The notes: generated by a model not told the origin, from the letters alone. Shown: positions 34,643-45,411, counted from the stretch's first letter. The stretch is 52,493 nt of DNA from Bacteroidota bacterium (GCA_022708055.1 JAKIZK010000005.1:1-52493); one strand, 5' to 3'. Made by a program: numbers and translations.

Positions 34643-35974
34643 ATGGAACTGAGTACGCTTACTGCAATATCACCGGTAGATGGCAGATATCATCACCAGG
34701 TGCAACATTTAAATGAATATTTCTCAGAATATGGCCTGATGAAATACAGAGTACAAGTTGAAATTGAATACCTGCTCTTTTTGGAAAAGAAAAAATTTTT
34801 ATCGCTGCCTGCAAATGCCAAAAAACATCTTGAAAAATTATCAGAAAATTTTGGCCCGGATGAAGCACAACAAATAAAACATATTGAAGCCACAACCAAT
34901 CATGACATAAAAGCCGTTGAATATTTTTTGAAGCAAGAACTGGAAAAATGTGGCGCTGCTGAAGCTAAAGAATGGATTCATTTCGGTCTTACATCGCAAG
35001 ACATCAACAACACAGCCATTCCGCTTTCCTGGAAAAATGCGATTGAATACGACTATCTGCCCGAACTACTGAATCTGAAAACCGAACTACGCTTACTTGC
35101 TGACAAATGGAAAGACATTCCCATGCTGGCACATACACATGGACAACCGGCCAGCCCTACCCGGCTGGGCAAAGAAATAATGGTGTATGTAGAAAGATTA
35201 GAAAACCAGATTGAACAATTTATACTGATCCCTTTTACCGGAAAATTTGGCGGCGCCACCGGCAACTTCAATGCACACCATATTGCCTTTCCAAAAACCG
35301 ACTGGAAAAAATTTAGCAACGATTTTTTAAATCACTTAGGACTCATTCGCCAGCAACATACCACTCAAATTGAGCATTACGACAACCTGGCCGCCCACTT
35401 CGATTGCATGAAAAGAATCAACACCATTTTCATTGATTTTTGCCGCGATGTGTGGACTTATGTGTCTATGGAATATTTTAAGCAAAAAACAAAAAAAGGA
35501 GAAGTGGGCTCATCTGCCATGCCGCATAAAGTAAATCCTATTGATTTTGAAAATGCAGAAGGAAATCTGGGCTTTGCCAATGCAATCTTTGAACATCTTG
35601 CAGCTAAATTACCCGTTTCAAGACTTCAAAGAGATTTAACAGATTCAACCGTTTTAAGAAATATCGGTGTGCCCTTTGCGCATACCATCATTGCTTTTCG
35701 CTCCATAGAAAAAGGCCTCAATAAACTGGTTGTACATGATGCAAAAATTTACGACGATTTGGAAAACAACTGGGCAGTAGCTGCCGAAGCTATACAAACC
35801 ATTTTGAGAAGAGAAAAATACCCAAATCCCTATGAAGCATTAAAAGAATTGACCCGTGGCAAGGGTAGTATTGATAAAAAAACAATCCATCGTTTTATTG
35901 ACAATTTAAAAATTAAAGAATCAGTAAAAAAGGAATTGAAAAAAATTTCTCCACATAACTATACGGGAGTATAA
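34643..35974 (+). CDS. purB: Adenylosuccinate lyase
   Basis: PurB catalyses two fumarate-releasing steps of purine synthesis (SAICAR to AICAR, adenylosuccinate to AMP). The 443-aa protein belongs to the fumarase/aspartase superfamily. Visible motifs are ISPVDGRY near the N-terminus, TTNHDIKAVEYFL with the first catalytic His region, FGLTSQDIN, MLAHTHGQPASPT, and the flexible signature loop GSSAMPHKVN (about 289-298). Length is slightly below the E. coli enzyme (456 aa). I chose ATG 34643 (MELSTLTAISPVDG), as the upstream in-frame extension crosses the promoter and the mqnA start. No purine genes are next to it. Confidence 0.95.
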   Translation: MELSTLTAISPVDGRYHHQVQHLNEYFSEYGLMKYRVQVEIEYLLFLEKKKFLSLPANAKKHLEKLSENFGPDEAQQIKHIEATTNHDIKAVEYFLKQELEKCGAAEAKEWIHFGLTSQDINNTAIPLSWKNAIEYDYLPELLNLKTELRLLADKWKDIPMLAHTHGQPASPTRLGKEIMVYVERLENQIEQFILIPFTGKFGGATGNFNAHHIAFPKTDWKKFSNDFLNHLGLIRQQHTTQIEHYDNLAAHFDCMKRINTIFIDFCRDVWTYVSMEYFKQKTKKGEVGSSAMPHKVNPIDFENAEGNLGFANAIFEHLAAKLPVSRLQRDLTDSTVLRNIGVPFAHTIIAFRSIEKGLNKLVVHDAKIYDDLENNWAVAAEAIQTILRREKYPNPYEALKELTRGKGSIDKKTIHRFIDNLKIKESVKKELKKISPHNYTGV

Positions 35975-36059
35975 ATGGCCTTCTCTCTCATTTTTGTTAA
36001 AAAATGGGGTCAAATTGCTTTTCTCTTACAGTATCATCTCATTTAATCGTGAGTTTACT

Positions 36060-36078
36060 CAATTAATTAAGTTAATTG
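36060..36078. promoter_or_regulatory. Operator-like inverted repeat upstream of the giant gene pair
   Basis: CAATTAA (36060-36066) and TTAATTG (36072-36078) form a 7-bp inverted repeat with a 5-bp centre in the 225-bp AT-rich gap 35975-36199. The gap has no exact TAnnTTTG element on the plus strand and no other clear gene. Because the arms are almost pure A/T, chance cannot be excluded. Confidence 0.3.
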
Positions 36079-36199
36079 CAAAGCATATTTACTTAGCCAA
36101 ACATTCATTTTATTAATTTTTTTTCAACACCATTTGAAATTCATATTTAATTGTGGCAACATTCCTTACATTCACATATCAACCATTAAACTGTAAGCT

Positions 36200-39100
36200 A
36201 TGTCCACAAAAAAAGAGAGCCATCTTTCTTTTAAAGAGCAGCGCAGAAAATTATTAAAACTACTTGGACTAGGAGGTGCTGTAGTCTTAAGCGAATCAGC
36301 AGCCGGACAAATCAGAATAAATAAAAATGTTTTTGACAACCAGAATATTAGTGCCGATCAGCGAGAGATTTTTATCAGTATCAAACTACTACGTCCAGAG
36401 GATTTACTATCACTTGAATTGCGTTTTTATAATTTCAGCTTATCAGGCAAACAGCTTCAAAAGAAAGGAAACCCGGCATATCTGGTAGTCATTTTTCAGC
36501 CTCAAACCATAAGTGAACAGGCCTGGAATGAAACTGCATCAGGACTTGAGACACCCACCGTTCCCGGCAGATTAATGATTGGCGGCGATAGCAGACTCGT
36601 CTTTGAAATTCCGGCAAACATTAATTCATTACCACTTGATATAAATGAATTGCTTGCATGGGAAAACTTCAATCTGGTAGTAAACGATAGAGCAAAGCAG
36701 CCAAGCCGCCCAGAAAGAAGACTGAACCCAAATCAACATATCAGAGTAAACGATGTAAGAAAAAGGCTAAGTGAAATCAACATAAATCAAAAACTACCGG
36801 CAACCAAAGGTCTTTCTAAAGACGAGAAGCTCATTATTAATACAATGGTGGTCCCCGATGCGGTTACCAACATTCGCAGGGAAGTAATTGCCAATATCAT
36901 TCCGGAGGTAGCCGGACTATCCAGAGATCCTGTTGGCCCCATTGGCGAAATGGAAACGTCAATTGAAGTACCACTTCGACTCTATCTGTCGCCAACCAAG
37001 CTGGCAGGATGGAAACATTTGAAAAAGATAAAGGCTGACGCAGGTATCATCAAACAAACAAATAAATTATTTGAACTGTGGCATACCCGAATGGGTACAA
37101 AAACAACGCATGGCATTGACGAAAGCGATCTTACCAATGAACAAAGAATTTTAAGAGCCCTGTGGGCTGATGATGCCCATAAAGATTATAAGGCTGCTGT
37201 AAATCCCACTAATGATAAAATACTCTTGCTTTCTTCTATGAACAATAGAGACCGACATCGCATTGTTCATGAATCATCAAATTTTCAAATCCCGAGATTT
37301 GTACCGCCCCCCATTAAAGCATACAAATTATTTTTAAGCACATTGGGTGCCTGGCTCGATAGCGAGTTTACGGTAGAAAGAAAAAAACTGGAAGCCGCAG
37401 GCGTTTTATATGGCAACAACAATGCGCTCAATTTACTCAAATGGCGCCATATAGAAACAATGGGTCGTGAGCATTATGTAGAAATAGTAGATGCCGGAAA
37501 TATTATGCCTTTTGGTCACGAAGCCGTATTGATAAAAATAACAGAGAGAAAACCACATGCAGGCACCGGAACAGCCTCTAATTTTCAAAGAACAATTGTA
37601 GTAATAACCGAGCCGGTAAAGGGATATAACTATCGTGACGGTAAAGGTATGTTTATGAATTTTAGCTTGAGCAATGTGGAAATACTCACTACAACATCTC
37701 CACTGCTTGACGCTAACAAAAAAGCACTGGCTGATTCAGGAGGAATGAATGCCATTGACCAGTTTATCATCCGTAGCAATAGTCAAGATGTACTTTTCAA
37801 AATAAAAGCGGAAGACATTGACGGCAATATTATTAATTTTTCAATCCCGCTTGTATTCGTAAGCACCAATGTGCTGGGCAGTGCTGCCAATATTGATATA
37901 TTGGCGCAAGCATACAATGCCGCACTCAAAGTAAGTAACAGAACTGAATTTAACGGACAACGATTTACACTGGCGCCTCAGGCTACGGCAAATGGAGCTG
38001 ATACTGCTTATGCTACACATCAGGTCACTTTCGGAGTTATGAAATATAGCAATAGTGACGAACCGCATGGTTTCTTGCCCACCATCAACGAAGCAAACAT
38101 TATAGAACCCTCCTATCAACGGTTTACAGGCATTTCAAAACCCGTACCGGTTTCTTTGGTTGATGATAATAATGCCGGAAGTGTTTTTGCAAAATTTAAA
38201 TTTTCTCAAGGCTTAAGTTTTGCAGGCTTTGCTGATAAAACCGGAGGTTTAGCCACACCCAATTTCAATTTAAGCGGTTTATCAAAAGCAGCAGGTGCTT
38301 TTGGTGGCGATATTGAAAAATTTAAATCGGCCATGGCTAGTGCCAATGATTTTTTCAACGTAAGCAGCCTACCCGACCCCAAATTATTTGGCGTTTTCAA
38401 ACTTAGCGATTTGCTTGATTTTTTTACCGGCGATAAAAGTTCCTATGACCTTAGCAAGCCTTTGCTGGATCGGGTTCCTAAAATTCCCAATTTAGTTACA
38501 TCTGATACTCCTTCGGAATTTATTACCTCTTATGTCATCAAACCGGGGCTTAAAAATATTGACTTGGGCTTTGCCGGCTTTACAAAAAAAGCAGGATCCG
38601 ATTTTCAGATACTAACACAGGTAAAACAAAGAAAAGCGGCGCCGCTTACTACACAATTTTCTACGGCTGCATGGGTCAAAAACTTTAAAGTAGGAATTGT
38701 AAAAGTTGATGATGCTGTCAATCCTTATTTAATAGCAATTGATTTCAAAGAAATAAAATTTACTGTTGAAGCAGGAAAAAAAGCTGATGTAAGTGTAGAT
38801 ATGGCAAACCCTTCAATTGTGTTTGGAGGACCACTTAGCTTTATCAACACCATTAATAAATTAATTCCAGCCAATGGTTTCTCCGATCCACCTTATCTTG
38901 ATGTTTCGCTTACCGGTATAAAATGTGGATACACGCTGGCATTACCCAATTTACAGTTAGGTGCATTTACACTCAGCAATCTTTCAATGGCCGCAGAAGT
39001 AAACCTTCCTTTCACCGGTGGACCACTTACACTCGGTTTCCGTTTCTGCGAAAGACAACAACCTTTCACCCTTACTGTATCCTGTCTGGGGGGTGGCGGA

Positions 39101-39538
39101 TTCTTTGGATTAGAACTTGACCTAAATGGCATCCGACAGATAGAAGCTTCACTCGAATTTGGTGCAGCCGCATCCATCAATCTGGGCGTAGCCAGTGGCG
39201 CTGTCAGCATTATGGCTGGTATTTATTTTAAAATGACCCTGGTGGATGATCATAATAGTACACAACTTACAGGCTATGTACGTATCAATGGCGCTGTTTC
39301 AGTACTCGGATTGATTACCGCCAGCATTGAATTATATATGGCGCTTACATATTTGATGGATAAACACAAGGCTTACGGAGAAGCATCACTGAAAATAAAA
39401 GTAGAAGTATTATTCTTCAGCAAAACAGTAACACTGCATACACAAAGAACTTTTGCAGGCAGTGGCAGCGATCCCAACTTCCAAATGGCATTAACACAAG
39501 GAGACTGGGAGGCATACTGTGCCGCATTTGCTGCCTGA
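36200..39538 (+). CDS. Giant Tat-like secreted protein of unknown function (first of a pair)
   Basis: A 1112-aa unrecognised protein. Its N-terminus has a twin-arginine-like signal: RRKLLK (15-20), a short hydrophobic run (21-30) and a possible cleavage region SESAAGQ (31-37). Segments that look like conserved motifs are LFELWHTRMGTKTTHG (about 288-303), LSTLGAWLDSEF (about 377-388), GREHYVEIV (about 421-429), and PFGHEAVLIKITERK (about 436-450). The C-terminal third (about 850-1100) is glycine-rich and strongly alternating beta, without clear membrane helices. The last residues are GDWEAYCAAFAA. No catalytic signature is recognised. A second giant gene starts 27 nt downstream, so the two are very likely one operon. 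Base composition is not obviously different from the neighbours. Confidence 0.8.
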   Translation: MSTKKESHLSFKEQRRKLLKLLGLGGAVVLSESAAGQIRINKNVFDNQNISADQREIFISIKLLRPEDLLSLELRFYNFSLSGKQLQKKGNPAYLVVIFQPQTISEQAWNETASGLETPTVPGRLMIGGDSRLVFEIPANINSLPLDINELLAWENFNLVVNDRAKQPSRPERRLNPNQHIRVNDVRKRLSEININQKLPATKGLSKDEKLIINTMVVPDAVTNIRREVIANIIPEVAGLSRDPVGPIGEMETSIEVPLRLYLSPTKLAGWKHLKKIKADAGIIKQTNKLFELWHTRMGTKTTHGIDESDLTNEQRILRALWADDAHKDYKAAVNPTNDKILLLSSMNNRDRHRIVHESSNFQIPRFVPPPIKAYKLFLSTLGAWLDSEFTVERKKLEAAGVLYGNNNALNLLKWRHIETMGREHYVEIVDAGNIMPFGHEAVLIKITERKPHAGTGTASNFQRTIVVITEPVKGYNYRDGKGMFMNFSLSNVEILTTTSPLLDANKKALADSGGMNAIDQFIIRSNSQDVLFKIKAEDIDGNIINFSIPLVFVSTNVLGSAANIDILAQAYNAALKVSNRTEFNGQRFTLAPQATANGADTAYATHQVTFGVMKYSNSDEPHGFLPTINEANIIEPSYQRFTGISKPVPVSLVDDNNAGSVFAKFKFSQGLSFAGFADKTGGLATPNFNLSGLSKAAGAFGGDIEKFKSAMASANDFFNVSSLPDPKLFGVFKLSDLLDFFTGDKSSYDLSKPLLDRVPKIPNLVTSDTPSEFITSYVIKPGLKNIDLGFAGFTKKAGSDFQILTQVKQRKAAPLTTQFSTAAWVKNFKVGIVKVDDAVNPYLIAIDFKEIKFTVEAGKKADVSVDMANPSIVFGGPLSFINTINKLIPANGFSDPPYLDVSLTGIKCGYTLALPNLQLGAFTLSNLSMAAEVNLPFTGGPLTLGFRFCERQQPFTLTVSCLGGGGFFGLELDLNGIRQIEASLEFGAAASINLGVASGAVSIMAGIYFKMTLVDDHNSTQLTGYVRINGAVSVLGLITASIELYMALTYLMDKHKAYGEASLKIKVEVLFFSKTVTLHTQRTFAGSGSDPNFQMALTQGDWEAYCAAFAA

Positions 39539-39565
39539 TTATATTAACAGAAAAGTTTAAAAGAA

Positions 39566-42500
39566 ATGAAACAAAAAATAATTGTAACCTCCTTACCCAA
39601 TGGTTTAAAAAACAGAGGAGCAGAATGGAGACTTTCAGCTGCCATCAGTCTTCAGGTGGAAGATGCTAACACTACATTGCAAAATGTACCGGATATGCTT
39701 AACTGGCCATCATTGTTGCAAAACCAAAATTTTATTGTACAACTAAACGGAAACCAGGTAGAAGCAAAAGTGGTGAGCAAACCTGTGGATGCAGCACTTT
39801 GGAAAAATTTATTTTATACTTCCGTAAAAGTAAAATCCTTTGTGCAGGAGAATCTGGCAGATAAAATAATAGCTTCCTATCCGGTAAAACATATACTGGG
39901 TTATATAAAAGGAATAGTAGAAAATACCGGAAAGAAATACAGTAACGACTTACCCGATAGTAATTTTTATACCGGTGATCGTTTGTTTACTGATATTTCT
40001 GATTACAACCTGTCTCCCTATCCCAAAAAAGGAAGAGAAAAAATTACTTTAAACCAAATAGCCCAAAACAAACAAAGCGGCAGAAGGTTAAAAAGTAATT
40101 TAAAAAACAATAAATACATTCCTTTTAATAACACAGCACAGCCCACTTTGGATTTTGCTCAAATAAAAAACTTCCATGGTTTGTATGATGCTAAAGAAGT
40201 CAAACATTTTATTCAGGTAGAAAAACCGGATTTTGAGTTTCATGATATACTTTCCATTCTGTCAAACTATCCACAACTGCAAAGAAGACTGGGGCTTATT
40301 TTTGATCTTGAATTTACGCCACCATCAGGACTGACATTGCTACCCGACACCCCCAACATTCGCATCATTCCTACAGGAATCAATTTTACAACGGCTACCA
40401 CATTTGTTTGTCCCGCTACGGCTTACCTAAAAACCCAAGGGGGCTTTTATGCACTTCCGGAATCAAACAGTATCATTGATAAAGGTTTTCTCAAAATAAA
40501 CAGCGATGCATTTACCGTATTTCAGGTAGATACGGATGGAGCTGCATTGAAACTTTGCCAGCAGGTTGATGCATTGCAATTAAAAAAAGCGAAACATATT
40601 TTTTATGCTGCCACCGATGGTATGCCCAATGAAGCCACCATTCCGCTATACAATAATGAAATGCCGAGAAAAGAAGGATTGCCCAGTCATCGCACTGCAG
40701 GTATTGCTGTTGCAAGAAACGGAATGGCCGAAAAACTACATGTTAAGTTTCAACGCATGAATAGCCTAGGCACCAAACTATTAAATGGCAGCACTGCTCC
40801 ATCAGGTGTTTCCGGCAATAATGCAAATTGGATATTGCCTGCAGAAATACTGATGGCAGATGATGTGAATCTGGGTTATCGGATGGATATACAACCCGAA
40901 GATCAACCGGGCAAGTGGTTTAGCTTGCACAAAAGAAATAACAAATTCTCTTACTTAAATAACAGTGGTAACAGTATTGATATTCCAAATACTGAACCCG
41001 ATGAAGGCTTTATTCAGATATCTGCTTCTGAAGAAAAAACTGAAGGCGGTACACAATTGAAAGTAGGTGAAGCCATTGCCCGATGGGAAGGCTGGAGCCT
41101 AAGTGTACCACGACCCGGCAGTGCATTGAACGATCCTATGTTGGACAAAGAAGAAGTATATGACAAATCAAAACCCGGAAATGCAGAAAAAGAAAATACA
41201 AAATATAAAACACCTGGTACTGCAGATTTTAGATTGAATGTAAAACCGGAATTAGTTAAAGGCTCACTACCCATGTTGCGGTTCGGGAAAAAATATGCTA
41301 TCAGAATCAGAACAGTTGACCTTGCAGGAAATAGTGTGAACTTAGATTCACAACCGGAATCACCTGCCACGGCAGTAATGGGTAATATCCGCTATATGCG
41401 TTACGAACCGGTAGATGCACCTTTTCTGGTATTGGGAAATATTTTGAAAGATGGAGAATCAGCTGAAGTAATGGCCATCAGAAGTAATGAAGGTGTAACA
41501 CCTGCCGAATATGAAAATACGAATATTGACAGTAAGTATAATAAAGCGTATCAGCCCGATAGTGTAAGACATGTAAAACCTCCCCGCACCACAGTGGAAA
41601 TGGCTACTACACATGCTATGCTTGATAAGGGTTTTGGTTCGGCCAATCAGTCAGCAGCTGCCGCTATTTATCAAAAAATAAAAACGGATAAAGACCCGTT
41701 TGTAAATGAAGGGGATGCTACTTCAGAAATGAAAGTAACTGATGCGTCACTGAAAAATATTCCGGTCGAATATCTCGCCGACCCTATGGCTGCCGGTGTT
41801 ACCTTTTTTATTTCAGCAAATGATCCTAACCCAAAGTTGCCTGACCCGGAAGTATTTACCAGAAGAGTCAGTTTTTATTTTGATGAAGAAGTAAACGATT
41901 CATCGGCGAATAGCACCGCCGACTATCAGGCTTGGATGGCTCCGAAGACTTTTCGAATATTGCTGAAAGAAGGAAATCCTGATATAAAATGGGAGGCTGC
42001 TACCAGAACCTTGATGGTTACATTACAAAAAGGAGTGATTGTAAAAATGAATTATGCATGCTTCTGGCGGCCCAATGATATTTTGAAAATGTCGGGAATT
42101 CTTGATATGATGGGCATGAATAATCTTTCGGATGCAGTTGGCAAAAGAATTGCTAAAGGTCAACACTGGATGTTTTCTCCCTGGCGTGAAATCAGCTTTG
42201 TTCATGCTGTACAACAACCTATCAGCAAAGTAGGGGCTCAATCTTTCCCCTCCATCGCTACTCTAACACCCGACCGTGAATATGGTTCTAATATAGCAAA
42301 GCTGAATTCCAAATTTTTTGTTCATGGTCCCTCTACAGGCCAGTTAGATATGGAAGCCGACTGGCTGGAATGGGATGACGACATTGCAAAACCGGCATTA
42401 GAAAAAATGCCAATGAAATCAAAAGTATTTCATTACACTACATTATATAATGTGTTTGAATATGTATTTGGTGAACTGGTAAAAGGCAATCCCTTTACTG

Positions 42501-43669
42501 CAGTGCAACATGTTTTTAAAGATACAAAACATCGCATGGTAAATTATAAAACCATCGCCACCACTCGATATAGAGAATACTTTTTTCAGCTTGTAGCAGA
42601 TAAAGGTGCCAATTTTTTACTAACCAGAGAAAGCAAACCGCTTAATCAAATCAACATACCCAGCAGTGCAAGACCACTTGCGCCACAAATTGAATATATA
42701 ATACCTACATTTGAATGGGACCGTACCCAGAAAAATAATCAAATACTTACAGGGAGAGCATCGGGTTTAAGAATTTATTTAAAACGTCCCTGGTACAGTA
42801 GCGGCGAAGGTGAACAGCTTGCTGTTGTACTTGCCATTAAAGAACAGCCCAATGCCATCGCCAGAATCAACCCCTCGGCTGGAGCAATGGTAAGCACCTG
42901 GGGAAAAGACCCTACAAAAATTACCAGTGCATTGCCCGGAGGTGGAGACAATGGCATTATTATCACTGAAGACAATTTTGTAAATATCAATCCGGGAAAT
43001 AAAGACAGCTTACTTACAATAGCTGAACATCCTGCTGCCAAAGTGAGTATTGTAGCCTACGACGTAAAGTATGATAGTGAAAGGCAGTTGTACTATGTTG
43101 ATGTTATGCTCAATATTCTTACTTCATACTTTCCATTTGTAAGAATGGCATTGGCAAGGTATCAGCGACATTCATTAAGAAAAGATGGAAGAGATTGCTG
43201 CTTGTCTCCTATTGTTCAGGCAGATTATATTCAAATTCCACCACCCAGAGCCAGCTCCTTAGATTTCATTAATGGCTCAAAAACAAATATCAAAGTTGCG
43301 ATTTCTGGCAGCCAAACAAGTGTTGACACGTACAATCCTTTTTTCCGGTCAAAAGTGGAATTCATCATAGAACCCATAGATGTACCTGCATCGGAAGGTA
43401 CTCATATTTCACTTTCAAGAAGACCAATAGATAGCTACAGCTATGTATTAAATGCCAATGATGTAAATAATTTTGGATTCTATCATAGCCATAATTTTAA
43501 TTTACCGGAAGCGTATGCGTCAAAACCATATAGGGTAAAAGTTCTGGAGTATGAATCTATTATTTACGACTATGAAAAACCCAATCCCAATCCGGCTGGA
43601 GTGAACTTTGGCACGATGCCCATGAAAGACAGACTGGTTTTTGCTGATGTATATGAATTAAATAAATAA
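39566..43669 (+). CDS. Giant protein of unknown function (second of a pair), no signal peptide
   Basis: A 1367-aa unrecognised protein that begins 27 nt after the first giant gene. No signal peptide or membrane helix is seen, so by sequence alone it is cytoplasmic unless co-exported. It looks like a string of beta-rich domains. Notable segments are ARWEGWSLSVPRPG (about 505-518), FGKKYAIRIRTVDLAGNS (about 571-589, like the edge of an Ig/FN3-type domain), YMRYEPVDAPFLVL (about 609-622), FTRRVSFYFDEEVND (about 767-781), CFWRPNDILKMSG (about 828-840) and the terminal DRLVFADVYELNK. No enzyme motif is recognised. It ends 32 nt before the convergent prfC. Function is unknown; the fixed pairing with a Tat-like partner suggests a shared extracytoplasmic task. 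Confidence 0.8.
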   Translation: MKQKIIVTSLPNGLKNRGAEWRLSAAISLQVEDANTTLQNVPDMLNWPSLLQNQNFIVQLNGNQVEAKVVSKPVDAALWKNLFYTSVKVKSFVQENLADKIIASYPVKHILGYIKGIVENTGKKYSNDLPDSNFYTGDRLFTDISDYNLSPYPKKGREKITLNQIAQNKQSGRRLKSNLKNNKYIPFNNTAQPTLDFAQIKNFHGLYDAKEVKHFIQVEKPDFEFHDILSILSNYPQLQRRLGLIFDLEFTPPSGLTLLPDTPNIRIIPTGINFTTATTFVCPATAYLKTQGGFYALPESNSIIDKGFLKINSDAFTVFQVDTDGAALKLCQQVDALQLKKAKHIFYAATDGMPNEATIPLYNNEMPRKEGLPSHRTAGIAVARNGMAEKLHVKFQRMNSLGTKLLNGSTAPSGVSGNNANWILPAEILMADDVNLGYRMDIQPEDQPGKWFSLHKRNNKFSYLNNSGNSIDIPNTEPDEGFIQISASEEKTEGGTQLKVGEAIARWEGWSLSVPRPGSALNDPMLDKEEVYDKSKPGNAEKENTKYKTPGTADFRLNVKPELVKGSLPMLRFGKKYAIRIRTVDLAGNSVNLDSQPESPATAVMGNIRYMRYEPVDAPFLVLGNILKDGESAEVMAIRSNEGVTPAEYENTNIDSKYNKAYQPDSVRHVKPPRTTVEMATTHAMLDKGFGSANQSAAAAIYQKIKTDKDPFVNEGDATSEMKVTDASLKNIPVEYLADPMAAGVTFFISANDPNPKLPDPEVFTRRVSFYFDEEVNDSSANSTADYQAWMAPKTFRILLKEGNPDIKWEAATRTLMVTLQKGVIVKMNYACFWRPNDILKMSGILDMMGMNNLSDAVGKRIAKGQHWMFSPWREISFVHAVQQPISKVGAQSFPSIATLTPDREYGSNIAKLNSKFFVHGPSTGQLDMEADWLEWDDDIAKPALEKMPMKSKVFHYTTLYNVFEYVFGELVKGNPFTAVQHVFKDTKHRMVNYKTIATTRYREYFFQLVADKGANFLLTRESKPLNQINIPSSARPLAPQIEYIIPTFEWDRTQKNNQILTGRASGLRIYLKRPWYSSGEGEQLAVVLAIKEQPNAIARINPSAGAMVSTWGKDPTKITSALPGGGDNGIIITEDNFVNINPGNKDSLLTIAEHPAAKVSIVAYDVKYDSERQLYYVDVMLNILTSYFPFVRMALARYQRHSLRKDGRDCCLSPIVQADYIQIPPPRASSLDFINGSKTNIKVAISGSQTSVDTYNPFFRSKVEFIIEPIDVPASEGTHISLSRRPIDSYSYVLNANDVNNFGFYHSHNFNLPEAYASKPYRVKVLEYESIIYDYEKPNPNPAGVNFGTMPMKDRLVFADVYELNK

Positions 43670-43701
43670 CCATTACATTGCTTCACAAACACACTTATGC
43701 G

Positions 43702-45285
43702 TTATTTATGAATTTCACTGGTAAAATGAAATTCAATATCAGGATTATTGGTTTTCTCAGTATTTAAAAACCATTCGCTTTGTGCCAGATAAATCGGATG
43801 CCCGTCTTTATCTTCACCCGCATTGGCTTGTTTAAATCTTAAAAAATCTTCCAACTTTTTAGGCTCTTTTGAAGTAAGCCAGCAGGCTTTATAAAATGGT
43901 AAAGCATTAAACACAACGGAAGCTCCGTATTCATGCAACAGTCTGTACTGTATTACTTCAAACTGTAGTTCACCTACACAACCAATAATCTTTTTATTGC
44001 CTCCAAACTGTGTGAATAATTGTGCCACACCCTCATCCGTTAATTGCAACAATCCCTTTTCCAATTGTTTGGTCTTCATCGGGTCTTTGTTCACCACTTC
44101 CTTAAATATCTCCGGCGAAAAAGAAGGTATGCCGGTAAAGTAAAAATTTTCGCCTTCGGTAAGCGTGTCTCCTATTTTAAAATTTCCTGTATCAAACAAT
44201 CCTACCACATCTCCGGCATATGCATCTTCAATCAGGCTTTTATCTCTTGCCATAAACGAATAAGGATTGCTAAACCTTACATCCTTATCCAAACGAACAT
44301 GGTGGAAGTATTTATTTCTTTCAAACTTTCCGGCACAAACTCTAAAAAATGCAATCCGATCACGATGCTTGGGATCCAGATTGGCATGAATTTTAAAAAC
44401 AAATCCACTCATCTTTTCTTCCTCAACGTCCACTTCTCTGGTAGTAGTTTGCCGGCTGCGTGGTGTAGGTGCTATGCGAATAAAAGTATCGAGCATTTCT
44501 TTGACTCCAAAATTGTTAATGGCACTACCAAAGAATACAGGAGCTACTTTAGCTGTCAAATAATCATTTACATTCAATTCACCATGAACTCCATCAACCA
44601 GTTCTACATCTTCACGCAGTTGTGCTGCATCTTTCTCACCAAGTCGTTTATCTAAAATTTCATCTTGCAAATTCTGTATGGCAATCGTATCCTCATCCCC
44701 TTTTGTATTTGCAGTAAAAAGCCGAAGACTTTTATCGTGCAAATTATAAACACCTTTAAAATCTTTTCCGCTATTGATAGGCCAGGTCATGGGATGCAGG
44801 TGAATGGAAAGTTCTTTTTCAATTTCTTCCAACAGGTCAAACCGGTTTTTACCATCCCTGTCCATTTTATTGATAAATACAATCACCGGTGTATCTCGCA
44901 TTCGGCATACTTCCATCAATCGTCGGGTTTGATCTTCTACCCCGTTTACACTATCCACCACCAATATTACACTATCCACAGCCGTTAAAGTGCGGTATGT
45001 GTCTTCAGCAAAATCTTTGTGGCCGGGTGTATCCAGCAGGTTTATTAAAATATTGTTGTACTCAAAACTCATTACCGAAGTAGCCACCGAAATTCCACGC
45101 TGCCTTTCTATTTCCATAAAATCGCTGGTAGCATGTTTTTTTATTTTATTGCTTTTTACGGCTCCCGCTACCTGAATGGCTCCTCCGAAAAGCAAAAACT
45201 TTTCTGTAAGCGTTGTTTTACCCGCATCGGGGTGAGAGATAATAGCAAATGAACGTCGTCTTTGGATTTCCTGATGATATTTCAT
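43702..45285 (-). CDS. prfC: Peptide chain release factor 3 (RF3)
   Basis: RF3 is a translational GTPase that removes RF1/RF2 from the ribosome after peptide release. The 527-aa protein has the length of the family. G motifs are visible: SHPDAGKT (17-24), the switch I region with [10 protein letters not shown] (61-70), DTPGHKDF (85-92) and NKMDRDG. The RF3-specific C-terminal part includes [21 protein letters not shown], split here into its conserved GELQFEV core. A -7 element ends 8 nt before the start codon. It is convergent with the giant gene pair. Confidence 0.95.
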   Translation of the reverse strand: MKYHQEIQRRRSFAIISHPDAGKTTLTEKFLLFGGAIQVAGAVKSNKIKKHATSDFMEIERQRGISVATSVMSFEYNNILINLLDTPGHKDFAEDTYRTLTAVDSVILVVDSVNGVEDQTRRLMEVCRMRDTPVIVFINKMDRDGKNRFDLLEEIEKELSIHLHPMTWPINSGKDFKGVYNLHDKSLRLFTANTKGDEDTIAIQNLQDEILDKRLGEKDAAQLREDVELVDGVHGELNVNDYLTAKVAPVFFGSAINNFGVKEMLDTFIRIAPTPRSRQTTTREVDVEEEKMSGFVFKIHANLDPKHRDRIAFFRVCAGKFERNKYFHHVRLDKDVRFSNPYSFMARDKSLIEDAYAGDVVGLFDTGNFKIGDTLTEGENFYFTGIPSFSPEIFKEVVNKDPMKTKQLEKGLLQLTDEGVAQLFTQFGGNKKIIGCVGELQFEVIQYRLLHEYGASVVFNALPFYKACWLTSKEPKKLEDFLRFKQANAGEDKDGHPIYLAQSEWFLNTEKTNNPDIEFHFTSEIHK

Positions 45286-45293
45286 AAAGGGCG

Positions 45294-45301
45294 CAAAGGT
45301 A
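45294..45301 (-). promoter_or_regulatory. Candidate -7 promoter element for prfC
   Basis: The minus strand reads TACCTTTG, an exact TAnnTTTG match that ends 8 nt before the prfC ATG. The transcription start would fall within a few bases of the start codon, so the mRNA may be leaderless. Confidence 0.48.
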
Positions 45302-45411
45302 TTGACTCTGTGTTACATTTCGTTATTGTAAATGTTTTCGCTTTTTTAAAGAAAAGAATTTCATTAAGTGCTATCTCTAAAAGCTATTCCATATTGATTA
45401 GGTGCTTCACC

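Noticed and set aside
44044-44655. A 203-codon open frame antisense to prfC.
   Set aside because: It is the mirror of a strongly conserved GTPase gene, has no recognisable domain and an unnatural His/Phe/Cys-rich composition.
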